A stretch of 64,000 bases of DNA from Ziziphus jujuba (lineage: Eukaryota; Streptophyta; Magnoliopsida; Rosales; Rhamnaceae): contig NC_083387.1 of the NCBI RefSeq assembly GCF_031755915.1, positions 18,869,001-18,933,000 on the forward strand. The letters run 5' to 3'. The translations under genes were made by a program, and so were the position numbers. Shown in pieces: positions 22,094-32,402 of this stretch. The notes below the pieces were generated by a model, which worked only from the letters and a program-made list of their open reading frames with translations, did not search any database and had not been told where the DNA came from. Position 1 is the first letter of the stretch; every line of letters starts with the position of its first letter.

Positions 22094-22105
22094 TGGTATC
22101 AGAGC
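22094..22105 (+). other. Element D primer binding site
   Basis: TGGTATCAGAGC, two bases after the LTR end. It is complementary to the 3' end of plant initiator-Met tRNA, which primes minus-strand cDNA in most plant LTR retrotransposons. Confidence 0.92.
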
Positions 22106-23267
22106 TAAATTTTGTTCAGGTTTGATCTATCTTTATTTGCTTTATTTGTTTTTGTGTTATTCTGCAATTTTAGCATTAGGTTAAGGTTGCTTCTATCATC
22201 ATACACGTTCTGCATTTAAAAAATAAAATAAAATTTCATTCCTAGTTGAATTAGGATTTCCTAGTTTTACCGTATTTTTGGTTTCCTAGTTTGTTGGTTG
22301 TTTTTCATCATTGTTCTTGATAATTTTGGTTTTTGTTGATTTTCCTTTGCTATTTTAGTCTTAGATATTTGCATTCATATATTCAAAAAAAAAAAAGAAA
22401 AAAAGAAGGGTTTGCAGCAACATATAAAAAAATAAAAAATAAAAATCACACAATTTGAATTTTTGATTGGGAGGTCACGGGTTTGGTGTTTGTTTTGGAG
22501 TTGGAATTGCAATTTTGGTAATTTTTCTTGCTACTTCAGTTGTTTATGTTCTGTGAGTGAAAAAAAAAAAGAAAAAAAAAAGAAGAGGTAAAGCCGAAAA
22601 AAAAAAAAAAACAAAGAAAAATATTTCGGTTTGTTGGAGTTTGATTTGTTTGCTGGAAATTTGTTGGAGCTGCTGGTTTTTTGATTATTTATTCAATATT
22701 TGAGTTGCTGGGGAATTATTTTTGCTGCTGGATATTTGGATTTTGGGTGTTTAAATTATTTGGATTAAAATCAGTTAAAGGATTTGACACAAAACTTGAA
22801 TTACAAGAACAACAACCAACACTTTTCTATATTTTTGTTCTCTTTGATTCTTGTTCATATTTTAATTTCTTTTTCTGGAATTTTATTCTTGAACTCATAA
22901 TCTACTACCATCTGGTGCATTTTTCAAAAATTCCAACATTTTCCCATTATTTTATGTGTTTTCTTGTCTAGAAAGCCAAAAATTAGGATTCGTTGGATTC
23001 TTTCGGTATTGCCTACCTTTTGCTTTCTGTTTTGTTGATAAGTTTAATTAAAACATACTAGTGATCTAAGTGCTATTTTTTGGGTGTTTTAATTAGAACT
23101 TTCAGATAATTCATTGAGTGGAAAAAGGCAAGAGTGTGTGAGCTTAAAAGAGGGTAAAAGCCGAAACTTGTGTGCAAACACGAGTGTCGAGTCCTCATTT
23201 GAGTGAAACACATAAGGGAGTGAAATTGTGAGGTCCTATTTTATTTCTATTGCATTATTATACTAAC
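22106..23267 (+). other. Element D leader
   Basis: About 1.16 kb untranslated, with poly-A tracts at 22386-22410, 22560-22580 and 22595-22615. The sequence 'agccgaaacttgtgtgcaaacacgagtgtc' type block (about 23158-23190) is conserved in the leaders of A, C, E, F, G and H. The one longer open frame (22681-22971) has no counterpart product in the other copies and is not supported. Confidence 0.8.
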
Positions 23268-24248
23268 ATGACAGAATAAAAAATGAGGAGAGGAGATCCA
23301 CCCTTGAGGATCAATGAGGAGGAGTCCGTAGCATTCCATGGCGATGCCCGAGCTACCGGGAGTGGAGACCAAGTGGACATGAGAGCTGTTTTGGAGTCAA
23401 TACAGCGGGTTAGTGCTCAAGTTGAGCATATGAATCAAAGAATGGGTAGGCTAGAAGTTTCCCAAGGAATTCCGAACACAAGAAATAGGCAAGAATTCCA
23501 TGGAGGACGAGGAGGTCGCGAGAGACCGAGAGAGGAATTTGATGAGGAGCCATTCAGTGGAGACTTTGAGGAAGGTATGGCCGAAACTTTTGCTGTCCAA
23601 GATAGAGCTGGCCATGGAAGATATAGGAGGGAGGACACAGATGATGATTTGGGAAATATCAAGTTTAACATCCCACCTTTTATGGGTAAAAGTGATCCTG
23701 AAGCTTATTTGGAGTGGGAAGCAAAAATGGAGATGATTTTTTACTGCCATAACTATTCGGAAAGTAAAAAGGTGAAGTTGGTAGCAATGGAGTTTGGTCA
23801 TTATGCACTCCAATGGTGGACAAATGAGCTAAGCACCCGAAGGAGAGTTTGTGATGACTTGATTACAACATGGCGACAAATGAAAGGAGCCATGAGAAAG
23901 CGGTTTGTGCCATCCCATTACCATAGATTGCTGCATCAAAGGCTTCAATCTTTGACTCAAGGAAGCAGGTCCATGGAGGATTATTACAAAGAGATGGAGT
24001 TGTTAATGATGAGGCTGAATATGAATGAGGATAGGGAGGCAACAATGGAGAGATTTCTTGGTGGTTTGAACCGTGACATTGCCAACCAACTTGAATTACA
24101 ACAATACTTGGAATTGGAGGAGATGTTGCATGTAGCAATTAAGCTTGAGAACCAATTCAAGAGGAGGGGTGTTAGCACACATTTTGGAGGAGTTTCTAGT
24201 AGTGGAAGGGCAAGTTCAAGTGGCTGGAAAAAACAATTCCACTTATGA
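23268..24248 (+). pseudogene. gag: Element D gag (capsid), two lesions
   Basis: The family start ATG is at 23268, but codon 4 is TAA (23277-23279); an in-frame ATG at 23283 opens 321 codons. From that Met there is an acidic N-terminus, a possible short coiled coil (residues 36-60), an Arg/Gly-rich box (74-85), an acidic linker and the retrotransposon gag core (about 138-290: AYLEWEAKMEMIF, FGHYALQWWTNE, RLLHQRLQSLTQGSRSMEDYYKEME, FLGGLNRDIANQLELQQY). The frame ends early because one extra A in the run 24228-24233 shifts it; H reads through the same place without a shift. The zinc knuckle therefore lies in the pol frame. Confidence 0.93.
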
Positions 24249-26760
24249 AAGCAAGCTGAAGCCGAAGCTTGGTGAAGAAGCTGCTAACCGGCCAAGAAGG
24301 GAACTTAAAACCGAATCTGCCCAAGCCATTAAAGGTGAGATAAAATCTGATCCTAAACCTAAAAAATCCAAAGAAATAATTTGTTTTAAGTGCCAAGGAA
24401 GAGGACACATAGCCAGCCAATGCTTAAATAAAAGAATCATGGTATTAAAAGGTGACGGTGAGCTGGAATCTGCAAGTGAAGAAAATGAAGTTGAAACCGA
24501 GCAAGTGGAGGATTGCAATGAAGATGAAGCCGAACCTATTGATACATCTAATGCCGAGTTGAGCTTGGTTTCAAGGAGAGTACTTGCTATCTACAAAGAT
24601 GAAGAGCAGATACAAAGAGAAAACATCTTCCACACTCGCTGCGAAATACAAGGTAAAATTTGTAGCTTAATTATAGATAGTGGGAGTTATACCAATGTGA
24701 TAAGTAACCTTGTAGTTGATAAATTAGGCTTGAAAACAATTAAACATCCAGAACCCTATAGGTTGCAATGGTTAAATGATAGTGGTGAGATGAGGGTAAA
24801 TAAACAAGCCAAAGTAAAATTTAGCATAGGTAGATATGAGGATGTAGTCTTATGTGATATTGTTCCCATGATTGCTGGACATATACTCCTAGGTAGACCA
24901 TGGCAATTTGATAAAGATGCTATTCATTTTGATCGAGAAAATAGTATTGTTTTCAGGTTTAAAGGGAAGAAGGTCAAGCTGGAACCATTGTCTCCTAAAG
25001 AGGTTTACAAAGACCAATTACAAATGCAACAAAGGAGAGAAGCCGAAAAGCTCAAGGAAAAAGCAAGTACGGCACCATTGGCTTCACCATCCTTTCAAGA
25101 AGGTAAGAATGAGGTTGCTAATCAAGGTAAGGTTTCTAAGACTCATATTGAGTGGAAAGATCAAGGAAAAATCGAAAGAGAGGGGAAAGAAAGCGGCAAA
25201 CCCGAGAGCTTGGAGAAGGAAGGAAAATCCGAAGGTTTGCGCCAATCCAAGGGAAAAAGAGAAAAAGAAAGAAAAGAAAGGTTAAGTAGCAATTTTTATT
25301 TGAGGTTAGGGGATATTAATAAGGTTATTGAGTGCAAGAAACCTTTTCTATTCATGATTTATAAAGAAAATTATTTTAATGATCAAACTAACTTTGAAGA
25401 ACTTGAATTGCCAAGTTCAATGATTTCTCTTTTGAAGGAATTTGGAGATGTCTTCCCAAATGAAATTCCAAGTGGACTACCACCTATTCGAGGGATAGAA
25501 CATCAAATTGACTTTCTTCCAGGAACTGCCATACCGAATAGACCAGCTTATAGGAGCAATCCCGAAGAAACAAAGGAGCTGCAAAAACAGGTAAGTGATT
25601 TGCTTGATAAAGGATACATTCGTGAGAGTTTAAGTCCATGTGCTGTTCCTGTTTTGTTGGTACCTAAAAAGGATGGTTCTTGGAGAATGTGTGTTGATTG
25701 TAGGGCTATAAATAACATTACCATCAAATATAGGCATCCCATTCCTAGATTAGATGATATGCTTGATGAGTTGCATGGTGCTTGCATGTTTACAAAAATT
25801 GATCTTAGGAGTGGTTATCATCAAATTAGGATGAAAGAAGGTGATGAATGGAAAACCGCATTCAAAACTAAATATGGGCTGTATGAATGGTTGGTTATGC
25901 CTTTTGGATTATCCAATGCACCTAGTACTTTTATGAGGCTTATGAATGTAATGCGTCCATTTATTGGTAAATTTGTGGTTGTTTATTTTGATGACATTCT
26001 AATATATAGCCGAAACTTGGATGACCATGTGGATCAACTTAGGCAAGTTTTGCAAGTTCTTAGAAGGGAAAGATTGTTTGCTAACATTAAAAAATGTGAA
26101 TTTTGCAAAGAAGAGCTTGTGTTTCTAGGTTTTGTAGTAAGTGCTGCAGGAATCAAAGTTGACCAAGCTAATGTGAAAGCAAATCAAGAGTGGCCGGTTC
26201 CTACTTCTATCACCCAAGTGAGGAGCTTTCATGGCTTGGCAAGCTTTTATAGAAGATTTGTCAAGGATTTTAGTACCGTAGCAGCACCATTGAATGAAGT
26301 TGTCAAGAAGAATGTCGGCTTCAAATGGGGGGAAGTACAAGAAAAATCTTTTAATTTGTTGAAAGAAAAATTGTGTAATGCACCTTTGTTAGTTTTGCCA
26401 AATTTTTCTAAGACTTTTGAAATTGAGTGTGATGCTTTGGGTGTAGGTATTGGAGCTGTCTTAATGCAAGAAGGAAGACCCATAGCCTACTTTAGTGAAA
26501 AATTAAATGGAGCTTTCCTAAACTACCCGACTTATGACAAGGAGATGTATGCTTTGGTGAGGGCTTTGGAGACGTGGCAGCATTATCTCATGCCAAAGGA
26601 GTTTGTGATTCATACGAATCATGAGTCTTTGAAGCATATCAAGGGTCAAGGAAAGCTCAACCGAAGGCATGCTAAGTGGATTGAATTTATTGAAACCTTT
26701 CCCTATGTGATCCGCTACAAAAAAGGTAAAGAAAATGTGGTTGCCGATGCATTATCCTGA
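24249..26760 (+). pseudogene. pol: Element D pol: zinc knuckle, protease, RT and RNase H
   Basis: One open frame of 871 codons (from 24145). The zinc knuckle is intact CX2CX4HX4C at 24382-24423. An acidic linker follows, then protease with IIDSGS (active-site DSG at 24676-24684) and a Lys/Glu-rich linker (25030-25290). RT runs about 25420-26330 with [27 protein letters not shown] and YFDD (25984-25995). RNase H keeps the first Asp ([14 protein letters not shown]) and the Glu ([13 protein letters not shown]), but its later Asp is Asn (TNHES, 26617-26619; B has TDHES). One His is missing in RT (MNVMRPF; others MNHVM). The frame ends at TGA where the other copies have CGA, a CpG-type change. Confidence 0.95.
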
Positions 26761-28368
26761 AGGTATGTACTCTTTTCTACCTTAGATGCTAGATTGCTTG
26801 AATTTGAACAATTGAAAGAACTTTATGAGCATGATAGTGACTTTGGAGAAATTTTTAAAACCTGTTTGAAACATGGATTTAATAACATTTTCATATTTGA
26901 GGGATATTTGTTTAAGGAAAACAAAGTTTGTGTGCCTAATTGTAGTATTAGGGAATTATTGGTTCGGGAAGGACATGGGGGTGGTTTAATGGGTCATTTT
27001 GGTGTTTTAAAAACTTTATCCTTGCTGCAAGAACATTTTTATTGGCCTAACATGAGGAGAGATGTTGAGAGAATTTGTGAAAGATGTTTGAAGTGCCGAA
27101 AAACAAAATCAACATTGAAGCCGCATGGATTATATAAGCCTTTGCCGATTCCTACCTATCCTTGGGTAGATTTGTCTATGGATTTTATTCTTGGTTTGCC
27201 TAGGTCAAGGATAGGTAAGGATTCAATATTTGTTTTAGTAGATAGGTTTTCTAAGATGGCACATTTTATTGCATGTAACAAAACTGATGATGCATCCAAT
27301 ATTGCTAATTTAATTTTCAAGGAAATTGTGAGATTGCATGGAATGCCAAGAACTATTGTTTCGGATAGGGATGCTAAGTTCTTAAGCTATTTTTGGAAAA
27401 CTTTGTGGGCTAAATTAGGTACTAAGCTTTTATTTTCAACTACTTGTCATCCACAAACTGATGGACAAACTGAAGTAGTAAATAGAACCTTGTCTGCATT
27501 CTTGAGAGCATTAATTAGTAGAAATTTAAGAACTTGGGAAGAATGTTTGCCACATGTTGAATTTGCATATAATAGGTCTTTACATTCAGCAACTAAATTT
27601 ACTCCATTTGAAATTGTTTATGGTTTTAATCCTTTGACTCCATTAGATTTAACACCTTTACCTTTAAGTGAGCATGCTAATATAGATGGAAAACAAAAAG
27701 CTGAATTTGTAAAGCAGATTCATGAGAAGACACGAGCAAATATTGAGAGGAGGACCGAGCAATATGCAAAGGTGGCTAATCAAGGCCGAAAATCAATGGT
27801 GTTTGAACCTGGAGATTGGGTGTGGCTGCATTTAAGGAAAGAAAGGTTTCCTGAACAAAGGAAATCCAAACTCATGCCGAAGGGCGATGGACCTTTCCAA
27901 GTTTTGGAGAGAATAAATGACAATGCCTACAAACTTGATTTACCGGGTGAGTATAGTGTTAGTGCCACCTTTAATGTTGCTGATCTATCTCCTTTTGCTG
28001 CAGGTGATGACTTCGATTTGAGGACAAATCCTTTTCAAGAGGAGGGGAATGATCCAAACCCGCCTGAGCTCGCACCACCGACAACTCGCTGGGGTACTGA
28101 TCCGATACAGATGAAGACTGGACCGATCACTAGGGCTCAAGCTAAGAGGTTTAAGGACAACCTTGCTGCCTTTATCCAGAAAGTAATCCATTCCCAAAAG
28201 GGCTTGTCCATACTTGAAGATAAAAGACCTGTTTTAAGTATTCAAGTGGTGGAGGCTGATACATCGGACATCCATACATCAGATATTTTATATCGGATAC
28301 CCATGTCTCGGACATCTGATCTCGGACGAGTCTTGCCTCGGACATCTTATCTCGGACTTCAGATGTAA
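26761..28368 (+). pseudogene. pol: Element D integrase with C-terminal extension into the 3' LTR
   Basis: It stays in the pol frame after the single TGA and is open for the rest (ATG 26794, 524 codons). In order: linker; HHCC zinc domain (GHFG, HFYWP, ERCLKC); catalytic core with Asp at 27181-27183, Asp at 27364-27366 and Glu at 27472-27474 (D,D-35-E spacing, all present); then the [14 protein letters not shown] and [20 protein letters not shown]-terminal domain. After the purine tract the frame continues 319 bases into the LTR and includes [15 protein letters not shown]. No canonical chromodomain is recognisable. Integrase inserts the cDNA; the core looks intact. Confidence 0.95.
28037..28049 (+). 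other. Element D polypurine tract
   Basis: AAGAGGAGGGGAA, immediately before the 3' LTR. It is also translated (codons for EEEGN), so this stretch serves both as plus-strand primer and as part of pol. Confidence 0.9.
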
Positions 28369-29102
28369 CTTAGCTCGGCCAGACACAACTTTGTTCGGAC
28401 AGACATCCGTTAGCTCGGCTAGACACAACTTAGTTCGGACAGACATCAGTTAGCTCGGCCAAACATAAGTTAGCTCGGACAGACATCAGTTAGCTCGGCT
28501 AGGCCATAAGTTAGCTCGGACATCAGGCAGACATAAGTTGGCTCCCTAGATGTCAAAGTCAACTCGTTACCTAATTTGCGATTGACTTTATTTTTTTTGG
28601 GTTTTTATTTATTTATTTTCTGGACAAATAACTTTAGGAAAGTTTTTATTTTATTGTAAATTAATTAATTCCTAATTTAATATAAAGGAATTAATTAATC
28701 AAACTTAGATTAGGAAAGGAAGTGTAGTTGCGACCAACTAGGTTTCCTTATGTGTGTGGCCGGTTTTATCTAGGATTTTTAGGGTTTATTTTGTTTCTTT
28801 CAAAGCCTATTTAAAGGCTTATTTTTCAATAAGAAATAACTTTGATTTGATTAAGAAAATACTAGTGACATTAATTATCTCTTTGTTCTTTGAGAACACC
28901 TAAAACACCATTAGAGAATTGGTTGTTTTAGCTTGACTTATCAATAGGTTTTCCATCCCCTATTGTGGCGTCTACATTATACCAAGGTTTCTAACTACAG
29001 GTTGGTTAGGGGTTGAGGTCCATTCCATTAGAACTTGAACTTAATTGTGATCCGGGCTAATATAATACGGGTTTAGGAGCATGTCGTCCTAGGTTCGTAT
29101 CA
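28050..29102 (+). repeat. Element D 3' LTR
   Basis: 1053 bp, from TGATCCAAACCCGCC to GGTTCGTATCA. It is 86 bp longer than the 5' LTR, mainly from extra units of the minisatellite at 28370-28545. Followed by TTTTG. Confidence 0.94.
28370..28545 (+). repeat. LTR minisatellite (about 20-bp unit)
   Basis: Units resemble AGCTCGGACAGACATCAGTT, with variants ending CATAAGTT. Related arrays occur in the D 5' LTR (21440-21530), H (43930-44060 and 47040-47185) and, in reverse, G (50690-50770 and 57700-57790). Copy number differs even between the two LTRs of one element. Confidence 0.85.
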
Positions 29103-29320
29103 TTTTGCTTATGAATTATGGGTGGTGCATTTGAAAATTTTCCATTTTTGAGTAGATGTTGTATTTAACGTTGTAGTTGTGTAAAATTGTGTATGTATGT
29201 ACATGTTTATGTATAGATATGTATTTGTATGTTTGTAAATGTATATTCTTGTATATATATGCATGTATAAGTATACATGGGTACTCTTTTGGAGCGTTTG
29301 TAGATGCATGTATATATATA

Positions 29321-29490
29321 GAGTCCTTCTATGGTAAAGACTGCTCGCATGCCGACCAAGAGAAAAGACGACGGTTTTTGAAAAAAACCATCGTCTTTTC
29401 TCTCACACATACGGAAAAAAGACAACAATTTTTTCAAAAACTATCATTTTTTCTTTGGTCTGCATGTGGATGGTCCTCACCATATAATTA
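29321..29490. mobile_element. Foldback/MITE-like palindromic insertion in the X left LTR
   Basis: About 165 bp present in the left X LTR only; the right LTR goes straight through at about 33305-33320. The ends are inverted copies: ATGGTAAAGAC..GCATGCCGACCAA at 29331-29358 against the complement of TTGGTCTGCATG..GTCCTCACCAT (29455-29482). Inside is a strong hairpin (29361-29402, AGAAAAGACGACGGTTTTT against AAACCATCGTCTTTTCTC). The flanks are (TA)n, so the target duplication cannot be read. Confidence 0.6.
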
Positions 29491-31137
29491 ATATATATAT
29501 ATTTGAGTATAAGAATATATATATATATGCTTGTTAAAAGAATTGTATATATATATGTGTGAACATATGTGATTATGTATATGTATATCTGAGTGTATAT
29601 CAATATGCCATATTTATCTATTTACATGTATATATATATTTTTGTATAAATATGTATATAAGCATGTTTATACATGCTAAAAAGATTGTGTTTATATGTA
29701 TATGAATATATATACGAATGTATGTAGGTAAATATATATTATCGTGTAGATATAGATGTGCATATTCATATTTGTGTTATTGGAAATTTTGAAAAATTAT
29801 TATATATGTTTTCAGATTTAAGAAAATTGTTATTTACTTTTTTTTTTGTGTGGAACTTATGTGATTTAATGTTACATAAAATTATATTTATGGTATTAGT
29901 GAAATTATTATGGTGAGATTTACAGTTATATCTTGTTATTAAATTTGTTATACAAAATAAAATATATTTATGTGCATTTGTTTTTGTGTGAAATTTCATG
30001 TGATTTAATATAATTTTTCATAAATTAATTTTAAAGATTTAAGAAAGATAATAATCTTTAGTGTATGAAAATATAATTGTGTATTTAAATAATTATGAAA
30101 TTGAAATTATTGTAGAAGTAATTAGTTGCATAAAATCTTTGGATTTATGGGTTTGTTTAAAAGGAAATATGGAATTTTATGAATTTAATAAAGGTGTATA
30201 AGCCCAATTGATTTTTATCAAAATTTTGATATTTATGATGTTGTAAAATTTTATAGTTTTTAGATGCACCATATAGTATTGGTGTTCTATAGTATATTAT
30301 TAATTAGCACACAAGTATGTATAACCATCATGTAGGAGCCATGGACTTGAGAGTTGGAAAGTACATTTGTGCACTGAGCATCAACTGCTCCCATCCTTGG
30401 CTACAAGATGGCTAGTTATATTCATGGTCGACTTTTTTGAGCTGTGATGAGAGACGGTAGACAAGTATAATGCAGAGTGAGCAACAACAATTCCCCCCCT
30501 TGAGTGCTGGATGGTTGGTTATTATGGGTTATTGTACACATATATATGGCCATCCTATGGGAGCTATAAGCTTGAGGATTGGCAAGTATAGTGCATAGTA
30601 AGCATCAGCCACCCTCCCCTCATTCGAAGGAAGATTGTTTTAGCCATGACAAGTTATTAGCAATCAGCATCGTGGGATGCCAAGGTGACCGATTGCAAAT
30701 TTCTATTTTTAACCTCTTTGTCAAGTAGTGCTCGGGATGCTGAGTACTGTTTAACACCATTGGTATATCATATGGTGCATCAAGTGCTTTTTTTTTGTAT
30801 ATGTATATATATATTATGTTATGTCTTTATGTACCACACATACAAGAGCAACGATCTGATTTGGCCCATTAATAGCTTAGCCTTGTAACTCTGCCGCCTA
30901 ATAGGCTAGTGGGTTGAACAGCCATTGTAAACAACCACCTCAGTCTGTATTAGTAGTAGTGCACTTGCAATAGCTAGTATCATGAGATTGCGTATTAGCA
31001 TGTCATATGGTATCAGACGTATTCCCACTACGAGTGTGCAAATTTCGTACTATATTTATAAATTTTAAAATTTTATTTTACTTTGTTTTGTTTTATTTTA
31101 TCTATTCATGATTATGATTTTCGATTGTTATCATTAT

Positions 31138-31202
31138 TTGTTATTATTATTATTATCATCATCATCATCATCATTTGTTGTTGTTGTTGTTGTTATTATT
31201 GC

Positions 31203-31245
<43 letters not shown>

Positions 31246-31612
31246 TGTTGCTATTTTAATTATTATTAATAATATTTACCATTGTTATTGTTATTAGTTA
31301 TTATCTTAGGTGTTAGTATTATTTATTGTTTTTATGATTACTGTTGTTGTTATTATTATTATTATTATCGTTATTAATATCATTATTGTTGTTGGAATTA
31401 TTATTATTATTATTTGTTACTGGTGTTATTATTATTATTATTATGACTGTTATTATTTTAATGTTATTATTATTATTTATTTATCGTTGTTGCCATTGTT
31501 AATAATATTTATGTTGTTATTATTCCTATTATTGTTGTTGTTATTGTTGTCATCGTCGTCACCACTGTCGTTATTATTATTACTACTATTATTATTATTA
31601 TTATAAATTTGT
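31138..31612 (+). repeat. (TTA)n/(TTG)n/(TCA)n microsatellite
   Basis: A long compound trinucleotide repeat in the X left LTR; the homologous repeat in the right LTR is at 34975-35311 and 40880-40980. The open frames it creates (poly-Ile, poly-Leu) are artefacts of the repeat. Confidence 0.93.
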
Positions 31613-31674
31613 TGCTGTTATTATTATCATATTCGTATCAATTTCATATTCATCATATACATCGCATCAGGCAA

Positions 31675-31815
31675 AAATGATAGCCATCGGGTAAGTGTGG
31701 TAGCCTTTAGACAAGTATGATAGCCTTTGGGCAAGTATGATAACCTTCAAGCAAGTATGATAGCCTTTGGACAAATATGCTAGCTTTCAAGCAGGTATGG
31801 TAGCACTTGGGCAAG
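31675..31815 (+). repeat. 20-bp minisatellite in the X left LTR
   Basis: Seven units close to ACAAGTATGATAGCCTTTGG. The right LTR has only four (41018-41090 continuing at 49672-49690), and element F inserted within the fourth. Confidence 0.85.
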
Positions 31816-32179
31816 TTGTACTTATATTATTTTCCTTATTATTATTATTATTATTATTATTATTGTTAGTATTGTTCTTGTTGTTGTTAGTTGATTACCC
31901 TTCTATCCACATTTATGCATTTGGTGTGTTCATAAAGTGGTATAGAAATATAGGACTGTACCAAGTGGGAGGTGTGGGTAGACATTAATTCTAAAGGTAT
32001 ATGTTTTCATTGATTTATCTTCAGCACTTGTATTCTTATGCTTTTGTTACTAAAGTACTGCACTTTTTGGAAAAACCTTATTGTAAAATTGAAGGAATAA
32101 AGTGCTATGATAGTGGAGTGTTTTTTGCGTAGGGATTTTTTCAGGTATGCTCATAATGGATTTTGGATGGGTCCTAACA

Positions 32180-32402
32180 GAGTGGTATCAGAGCTCTAGG
32201 TTTCATTACCCTGAGAGTTCTGGACATATGGTGTGGTGGTGTACCCCGTACAATTACTCATAACCATATAGTTATTTTCGAAGATAAATATGCACTCCCT
32301 ATTGTTAGTCAAGGGATAACGTGTCCAAATAGTCTTTGTTAACTCTGCTCCTACTTGGGTGTGCAAAATTTTGAGAATGAAATTTTTATGCATGGGGTAG
32401 AT
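32180..32402 (+). other. X internal region with PBS and purine tract
   Basis: 223 bp in total. PBS TGGTATCAGAGC is at 32183-32194, three bases after the LTR. The G-rich tract at 32391-32402 abuts the next LTR. Between them there is no coding sequence; a 65-codon minus frame (32196-32393) looks accidental. Gag and pol were lost or never present. Confidence 0.82.

Larger units (their letters stand above)
21125..29102 (+). mobile_element. Element D: best preserved full-length Ty3/gypsy copy
   Basis: 7978 bp with both LTRs, PBS, leader, gag, pol and purine tract, flanked by TTTTG (21120-21124 and 29103-29107). The X LTR sequence is continuous when D is removed. In about 195 bp of LTR compared by eye (21178 onward against 28102 onward) I count six differences, so D is among the youngest copies here. 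Lesions are few: a stop at gag codon 4, a single-base frameshift between gag and pol (24228-24233), a TGA between RNase H and integrase (26758-26760) and an RNase H active-site change. Confidence 0.96.
29108..32179 (+). repeat. X 5' LTR, part 2
   Basis: The remaining 3072 bp of the left LTR. It matches 33113-35316, 40862-41090 and 49677-50101 in order. Blocks: a TATG-rich stretch (29160-29770), AT-rich sequence, a GC-richer block (30300-31030), an ATT/TTG microsatellite (31138-31610), a 20-bp minisatellite (31675-31815) and the end ..CTAACA. No coding sequence; the short open frames here are low-complexity. Confidence 0.82.

Noticed and set aside
22094..22105. TGGTATCAGAGC sites as parts of tRNA genes
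   Set aside because: Only the 12-13 bases complementary to a tRNA end are present, always two to three bases after an LTR; no cloverleaf is present.
24228..24234. A AAAAAC heptamer at the gag-pol frame change of D, resembling a -1 ribosomal frameshift site
   Set aside because: The pol frame needs a +1 shift here, the heptamer is not in the zero-frame register for -1 slippage, and H crosses the same spot in one frame with one base fewer. A single-base insertion in an A-run explains it.
26761..28368. Canonical chromodomain at the end of integrase
   Set aside because: No typical aromatic cage pattern is seen after the C-terminal domain; the frame instead enters the LTR with the [11 protein letters not shown] box.
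29177..29491. Tyr/Cys/Ile-rich open frames on both strands (29109-29603, 33078-33436)
   Set aside because: They come from TATG/TGTA-rich repeat sequence in the X LTRs and differ between the two LTRs.
31310..31606. Open frames of Ile/Leu repeats (also 34807-35319)
   Set aside because: They are translations of the ATT/TTG microsatellite.
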